64,000 nt of DNA from VXOI01 sp965261945 (GTDB lineage Bacteria; Chloroflexota; Dehalococcoidia; Lucifugimonadales; UBA3495), in contig CBDHEF010000002.1 in the NCBI GenBank assembly GCA_965261945.1, positions 1,178,001 to 1,242,000 on the forward strand, written 5' to 3'. Of this stretch, positions 60,337-64,000 are shown piece by piece. The translations under genes and the position numbers were made by a program. Under the pieces are notes generated by a model that was not told where the DNA came from, made no database searches, and was given only the letters and a program-made list of their open reading frames with translations. Position 1 is the stretch's first letter; each line of letters opens with the position of its first letter.

Positions 60337-60885
60337 TCATGTCGAATGGAAAGGTTTGTCGAGTGGTTCGATAGGTTCGCCGTTGAGGGTTGACTTGTCC
60401 TCAAAGGGCGTGGGGTTGGCGACGGCGGCGCGCACCCAGCAGCCGTTGCGGGCGTTGCGCAGCACTGCCGCCACACGCCCGCGGTCGTCGGGAGACTCTA
60501 TCTCGTAGTTGGTCTCCACCTTCGGGGCGCTGGCTTGGATAGTGCCGGCCAGCACCGAGCCTTCCAGCCCAAAATGCACCGCAACGTGAGCCTTAACGCT
60601 GCTGATTTCGACCTTCATCAATTGAGAGTACCTCTCAATCTGGGTCATCTCTCAAAACAGGATGGAGGCCGCGAAGTAGTGGAGCGGCGCGGGCGCCGTG
60701 CTGTTGCCGCCGATTGTAGGTGGCTCGTCGCAGTAGATGGTGAACTTCCCGTGGGTATTGACGAAGGCACGGCGGAGCATGTTTCCCATGTCTTCTACGT
60801 CAAGTTCGATCACCGTTGATCTCCTGGACTGGCCGGGGGGAAAGGGGTCATAGTTGGGCTGCGGGCTGGTTGCTTCCTCTGGCAT
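60337..60885 (-). CDS. OsmC-like protein, candidate selenoprotein (in-frame TGA at codon 78)
   Basis: From ATG 60885 (GGAGG 4 nt upstream) an OsmC/Ohr-type protein of 182 codons is read, provided TGA at 60654-60652 is decoded. Before it comes C-D-E-P-P-T-I-G-G-N-S-T-A-P-A-P-L-H-Y-F-A-A-S-I-L-F. After it comes E-M-T-Q-I-E-R-Y-S-Q. The TGA stands where OsmC proteins have the peroxidatic cysteine. The resolving cysteine follows in A-R-N-G-C-W-V at 149, a spacing of 71 close to OsmC's 66. Both halves are in one frame with no other lesion. A SECIS-like hairpin follows. It would be a thiol or selenol peroxidase. The alternative is a nonsense mutant. Confidence 0.72.
60621..60651 (-). promoter_or_regulatory. 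Bacterial SECIS-like stem-loop after the TGA
   Basis: On the minus strand, 12 nt after TGA, ATTGAGA (60639-60633) pairs perfectly with TCTCAAT (60627-60621) around the loop GGTAC. The loop starts with G about 20 nt past the UGA, within the 16-37 nt window known for SelB-dependent bacterial SECIS elements. Confidence 0.65.
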
Positions 60886-60958
60886 ACGTCCTCCAGGGTT
60901 TTTAGCTGAGCGGAACGGTATCACAGCCGTTCTATCCAGGCAACGGCTTGCCGCAATA

Positions 60959-62077
60959 TCAGCAGGGCGAACGATAGGCAACGGGACGTGCGTTCGTGGG
61001 GTCTTCAAGCGATTTCGTAATCTCTCGCAGAAAGGTGGTGGCGTAAGAGCCGTTGGGCAGGGTAAAGGCCACAGTGTAGCCGTCGGCTTCGGGGTGTATC
61101 TCCACCGCCTCGGGGCGGACGCGGCTGATGCGCCAGTCGCCGCGGGAGTGCGGGCGGAAGTCGCTGCGCCGCAGGCCGAACCGTTCCAGAATTTCAGTCT
61201 CAAACGCGGCCGCCTCTTCCAGCCCCCCGGACACCTTGCGTCCGTAGAGCGGCAACACCGGGCTTATCTCCAGCCGCCTTGACCGCTCGGATTCAGCATC
61301 GGCGTCGCCAACGATGAACATTCCGCCGGTGTCGTGCCTGCGGGCACGGTCTCCGGTCAGCGTCCGGTCGTATACGCCCGCTTCGATGCGCCCCTTTAGA
61401 TTCCAGTTGAACAGGTGGGACTGGAGGGCGGAAATGAAGAAGCCGTTGAGCCTGCGCCCTCCGGGCACCTTCTCGCCCCTGAGCAGCCGCACTGCGTCAA
61501 TGGCATTGCTGTTGAAACGCCCGAATCGCTGCGGGCCAAAGTAGTTGGGCAGCCCTGCCGACTCAGCCCGGTGCACAATGGCATGGGCGCGCTCCTCCCA
61601 CTCGGGATCCGGGTGTCTGACACGCACCTCGAACCGATTGCCCCTCAGGTGGCCTCTCCGCAGCCTGCTGCCGTGACGCGAGATTTCCAGCACACGCACA
61701 CCCTCCAGTCCATCCAGAGCCTCCAGACTGTCGGCGTGGCTCACAGGGACGCTGAGCCACTGGCGGGTCACTGCACGCTTGTCCTTGAGTCCCGCCACGC
61801 CGACCGCGTCGTAGGGGACGCCCCGCTCCCGCAGCCCAGCCACCAGGTCGTGGGTGTTCAGGCCGCGCTTTTCGATGTAAGCATAGGCGTAATCGCCCTC
61901 GCCTTCGGGAGGGATGCGGGGGATTTCGGAGACCACGAAATCTTCTAGGCAGACCCTGGTCAGCCCCCCTGTACCGGGAAATCCCTCGCTGATGGCGGGC
62001 AACGAATCCCAGTCGAAGCGGAATTCGTCCAATTCTACGGACGACGCAATCACCCGTGAGTCACGTTGGCAGGTCAT
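60959..62077 (-). CDS. truD: tRNA pseudouridine(13) synthase TruD
   Basis: A 372-residue enzyme converting U13 of tRNA-Glu to pseudouridine. The catalytic aspartate lies in V-A-G-L-K-D-K-R-A-V-T-R-Q, the TruD signature. R-G-N-R-F-E-V-R-V-R and N-Y-F-G-P-Q-R-F-G-R are further family blocks. A TRUD-specific insertion domain lies between about 150 and 300. It is upstream of the OsmC-like gene on the same strand with a 73-nt gap. Confidence 0.93.
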   Translation of the reverse strand: MTCQRDSRVIASSVELDEFRFDWDSLPAISEGFPGTGGLTRVCLEDFVVSEIPRIPPEGEGDYAYAYIEKRGLNTHDLVAGLRERGVPYDAVGVAGLKDKRAVTRQWLSVPVSHADSLEALDGLEGVRVLEISRHGSRLRRGHLRGNRFEVRVRHPDPEWEERAHAIVHRAESAGLPNYFGPQRFGRFNSNAIDAVRLLRGEKVPGGRRLNGFFISALQSHLFNWNLKGRIEAGVYDRTLTGDRARRHDTGGMFIVGDADAESERSRRLEISPVLPLYGRKVSGGLEEAAAFETEILERFGLRRSDFRPHSRGDWRISRVRPEAVEIHPEADGYTVAFTLPNGSYATTFLREITKSLEDPTNARPVAYRSPC

Positions 62078-62147
62078 GCTTATAACTGTGCAGGGGCGGC
62101 CCCACAGCCCGCCCCCACCTCACCGGCTCCGGCAACTCGTTTGGAAG

Positions 62148-62945
62148 TCAGCCCAGCCCCCTGGCGCGGAAGATTTCGTTGGCGGCGTCTATGGCGGCGC
62201 GGGTGAACGGGATGCCGCCGTAGAATGTGGCCTGGATGAAGACCTCGACGATCTCCTCCGGGGTCAGCCCGATGTGGAGGGCGCCATTGATGTGGCTGCG
62301 CAGCGGCCCCTCGCGGCCCAGCACGGACAGGCAGGCCAGGGTGCAGATGGAGCGGTCGGCCAGTTCCAGACCGGGGCGGTTCCAGACCGAACCCCAGTAG
62401 TATTCGGTGCTGAGGCGGTTGAAGTCGCGCTCGGCCTGGGTCACCGGGCCGGGGCGGCCTTCCGCAGGCTGGCCCATCAGCTCCTCGCGGCGGGCCGTGC
62501 CGCGCTGGTACAGGTCGTCGGGAGTCTCCTCAGGGTCGAAGACCAGTTGCGGCTGGAAATCTATCCCGAGGCCGTCGAACACTTCCTTGGCCACGCCCAT
62601 GGCGTTGAAGGCGGTGGGAACCCCGCCGTACCATGAAGCGTGAATCATCACCTCGATGACCTGCTGCGGGGTCAGGCCGAGGTTCAGGGCGTTGCCTACG
62701 TGGCGGGTCAACTGATTTTCCCGTTGCAGCACGGTCAGGGCCGAGAGGGTAATCATCTCCCGCCGTTGGATGGCCAGTCCGGGGCGCTGCCAGATGGCGC
62801 CGAAGAGCGCCTCTCCGGCAATGCGGTGCAGGTCCGGGGCCACCTCCTGGGAGGCTGGAACCGAGCCGGAGCCGATAGGCCCGCCGCCGACAAACTTGGA
62901 GCGGGTCTCCAGACCTTTCTGGAATCGTTCGTTCAGGGTTGTCAT
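62148..62945 (-). CDS. Two-domain carboxymuconolactone decarboxylase (CMD) family protein
   Basis: A 265-residue protein with two CMD repeats. Repeat 1 is around R-R-E-M-I-T-L-S-A-L, L-T-R-H-V-G-N-A-L-N-L-G-L-T-P-Q-Q-V-I-E-V. Repeat 2 is around L-R-S-H-I-N-G-A-L-H-I-G-L-T-P-E-E-I-V-E-V. The fold is that of AhpD and the decarboxylase, but no CxxC redox pair is present, so it is more like the lactone-decarboxylase branch. M-T-T-L-N at 62945 is taken as start. It is 54 nt downstream of the REP repeat region. Confidence 0.87.
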   Translation of the reverse strand: MTTLNERFQKGLETRSKFVGGGPIGSGSVPASQEVAPDLHRIAGEALFGAIWQRPGLAIQRREMITLSALTVLQRENQLTRHVGNALNLGLTPQQVIEVMIHASWYGGVPTAFNAMGVAKEVFDGLGIDFQPQLVFDPEETPDDLYQRGTARREELMGQPAEGRPGPVTQAERDFNRLSTEYYWGSVWNRPGLELADRSICTLACLSVLGREGPLRSHINGALHIGLTPEEIVEVFIQATFYGGIPFTRAAIDAANEIFRARGLG

Positions 62946-63020
62946 TTCAATTCCTTCTTTCTCCCTCACTCCGCAGGAAAAAGTCGGGGCGAGGGGGAAC
63001 CGTAAAGCGTCAAGGTATTC

Positions 63021-63050
63021 ACCCTCTCCCTCTCCCTGGGGGAGAGGGGA
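63021..63050. repeat. REP-like repeat, CCCTCTCCCTGGGGGAGAGGGG type
   Basis: The clearest member of the dispersed palindromic family, between the CMD and LLM genes. Confidence 0.75.
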
Positions 63051-63088
63051 TAATGGAGCCTCCCAGAGGGAGAGTAGACCTAGAGCGG

Positions 63089-64000
63089 CTAGTTTAGGTG
63101 GGTCACCTTGGGAGCCACCTGCTCCATCAGGAGCCTCTGCGAACGTTGTACGAGGGAATGGTCGTCCGGGTCCTGGGTGATGCCCAGCAGGGTCCCGAAT
63201 CCGCCGGTCTCCTCGTAGGTTTGCTCGATTTTTTCGACTACCTCCGCAGGATCGCCGACAATCCAGATATTCTCCATCATGTAGTCAACGGTGACATCTT
63301 CGTCGGCCATGCCCGGGTCGTTCTTGAGGTGGCCCAAGATGCCGCCAGCCTTGCGGTTCTTCCACTGGTGATCCTCGAAGGGCTTGCCCAAGACGATACG
63401 GGCCTCTTCACGGGCCGATTCCGGGGTCTCACCAACGTAGATGTCGCGGCCCAAGCGGAGTTCGCTGCGGTTGGCAACCCGGCCAGCACTCTCGGCTCCC
63501 TGCTCGCAGGTGTGCCACAGGTCGGGGACGTAGCGGTTGGGCAGGTTGGTCATGGGAATCCAGCCGCGCTGCCCGGCCATGCGGATGGTCTCGGTGTTGG
63601 GCGAGGAGGCGGCCACGCCGATGGGAGGATGCGGGACCTGGTAGGGCTTGAAGTAGAGCCGGCGGCCCAACTCGGCCATTTCCTCCGGTGCGTGTACCTG
63701 GAAGTGCTTGCCCTCATAACCGAACTTGCCGCTGTCGGCGGCCTCCCACAAGCCCAGGATAATCTCCAGCGCCTCACGGCCACGCTCGCGCACGTCATCC
63801 ATGGAATCGTATTCCACGCCGTACAGTTGCAGGTCGGTGGGCAGGGAGCGCAGGCCGATGCCCCAGTAGAGGCGACCGCGCGCCATGTGGTCCAGCATGG
63901 CGATGCGGTGGGCAGTATCCACAGGATGATGCAGGGGCAGCATGGTAACGCCGGTGCCGAGGATGATGTTCTTGGTGAGCGCGAGGGCCTGGGCGATAAT
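63089..64000 (-). CDS. LLM-class flavin-dependent oxidoreductase, 5' partial
   Basis: The frame runs off the right edge of the window: A-L-A-L-T-K-N-I-I-L-G-T-G-V-T-M-L-P-L-H-H-P precedes the first internal Met. L-D-H-M-A-R-G-R-L-Y-W-G-I-G and I-G-V-A-A-S-S-P-N-T-E-T are typical of luciferase-like monooxygenases of the limonene or alkanal type. The C-terminus is complete. It is the fourth LLM gene of the window. Confidence 0.88.
   Translation of the reverse strand: MIAQALALTKNIILGTGVTMLPLHHPVDTAHRIAMLDHMARGRLYWGIGLRSLPTDLQLYGVEYDSMDDVRERGREALEIILGLWEAADSGKFGYEGKHFQVHAPEEMAELGRRLYFKPYQVPHPPIGVAASSPNTETIRMAGQRGWIPMTNLPNRYVPDLWHTCEQGAESAGRVANRSELRLGRDIYVGETPESAREEARIVLGKPFEDHQWKNRKAGGILGHLKNDPGMADEDVTVDYMMENIWIVGDPAEVVEKIEQTYEETGGFGTLLGITQDPDDHSLVQRSQRLLMEQVAPKVTHLN

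Overview
This window looks like a chromosomal stretch of a GC-rich, aerobic or facultative heterotroph. The gene content is three LLM-class flavin oxidoreductases plus a fourth cut by the window end, two Rieske oxygenases, two amidases, RraA-, FAH- and MaoC-type enzymes, a two-domain CMD protein and Uma2. With the frequent TTG/GTG starts, this resembles uncultivated Chloroflexota of the SAR202/Dehalococcoidia type. That placement is inference from gene content; no rRNA gene is present.

Layout. 0-5.6 kb: two small helical proteins, then a MITE, an IS1182 element and an IS701 element stacked at one CTAG site, then two broken genes. 6.2-31 kb: mostly intact chromosome with a CPA2 antiporter, an orphan dppDF ATPase pair, a TPP-riboswitch-controlled thiG-thiE-thiS operon, an ABC ATPase / RND pump / FtsX-like permease cluster, and a catabolic block (alpha-hydroxy-acid oxidase, RraA, LLM, MFS, amidase, alpha/beta hydrolase, TenA, acyl-CoA synthetase). 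30.5-43.3 kb: an accessory region beginning around rpsU and tRNA-Ser(GCT), with a dead P4-type integrase, a tRNA-Ile scar, two ISAs1-like elements, an IS630, two IS5s, a second intact IS701, a second MITE and several genes cut by them. 43.4-64 kb: mostly intact catabolic chromosome with Rieske, amidase, alcohol dehydrogenase, LLM, NadX-like, MaoC, enoyl-CoA hydratase, LUD, OsmC, TruD and CMD genes, plus two decayed toxin-antitoxin loci.

Three observations stand out. (1) An OsmC-like gene (60885 to 60337, minus strand) is open throughout except for one in-frame TGA. The TGA falls where the family has its first redox cysteine, and 12 nt downstream is a 7-bp stem with a GGUAC loop, which is the geometry of a bacterial SECIS. 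It is a strong candidate selenoprotein. (2) Just beyond its 3' end lies a two-repeat, type I-E-like CRISPR unit with a 33-nt spacer. That spacer encodes the same KSTLNGEPI motif as the OsmC C-terminus, mostly through synonymous differences. (3) At least nine inactivated genes or gene segments (four transposases, two toxins and a secreted protein) carry perfect or near-perfect 10-20 bp tandem duplications. None is a multiple of three, and removing one copy restores the frame. This is a shared mutational signature or a reversible frame switch.

How the genes work together (inference): LLM, Rieske, RraA, hydratase, acyl-CoA synthetase and amidase enzymes with MFS carriers suggest stepwise oxidation of recalcitrant cyclic or amide-containing organic matter. 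The thi operon and TenA supply or salvage thiamine. The RND/ABC cluster is probably for efflux or envelope lipid handling.
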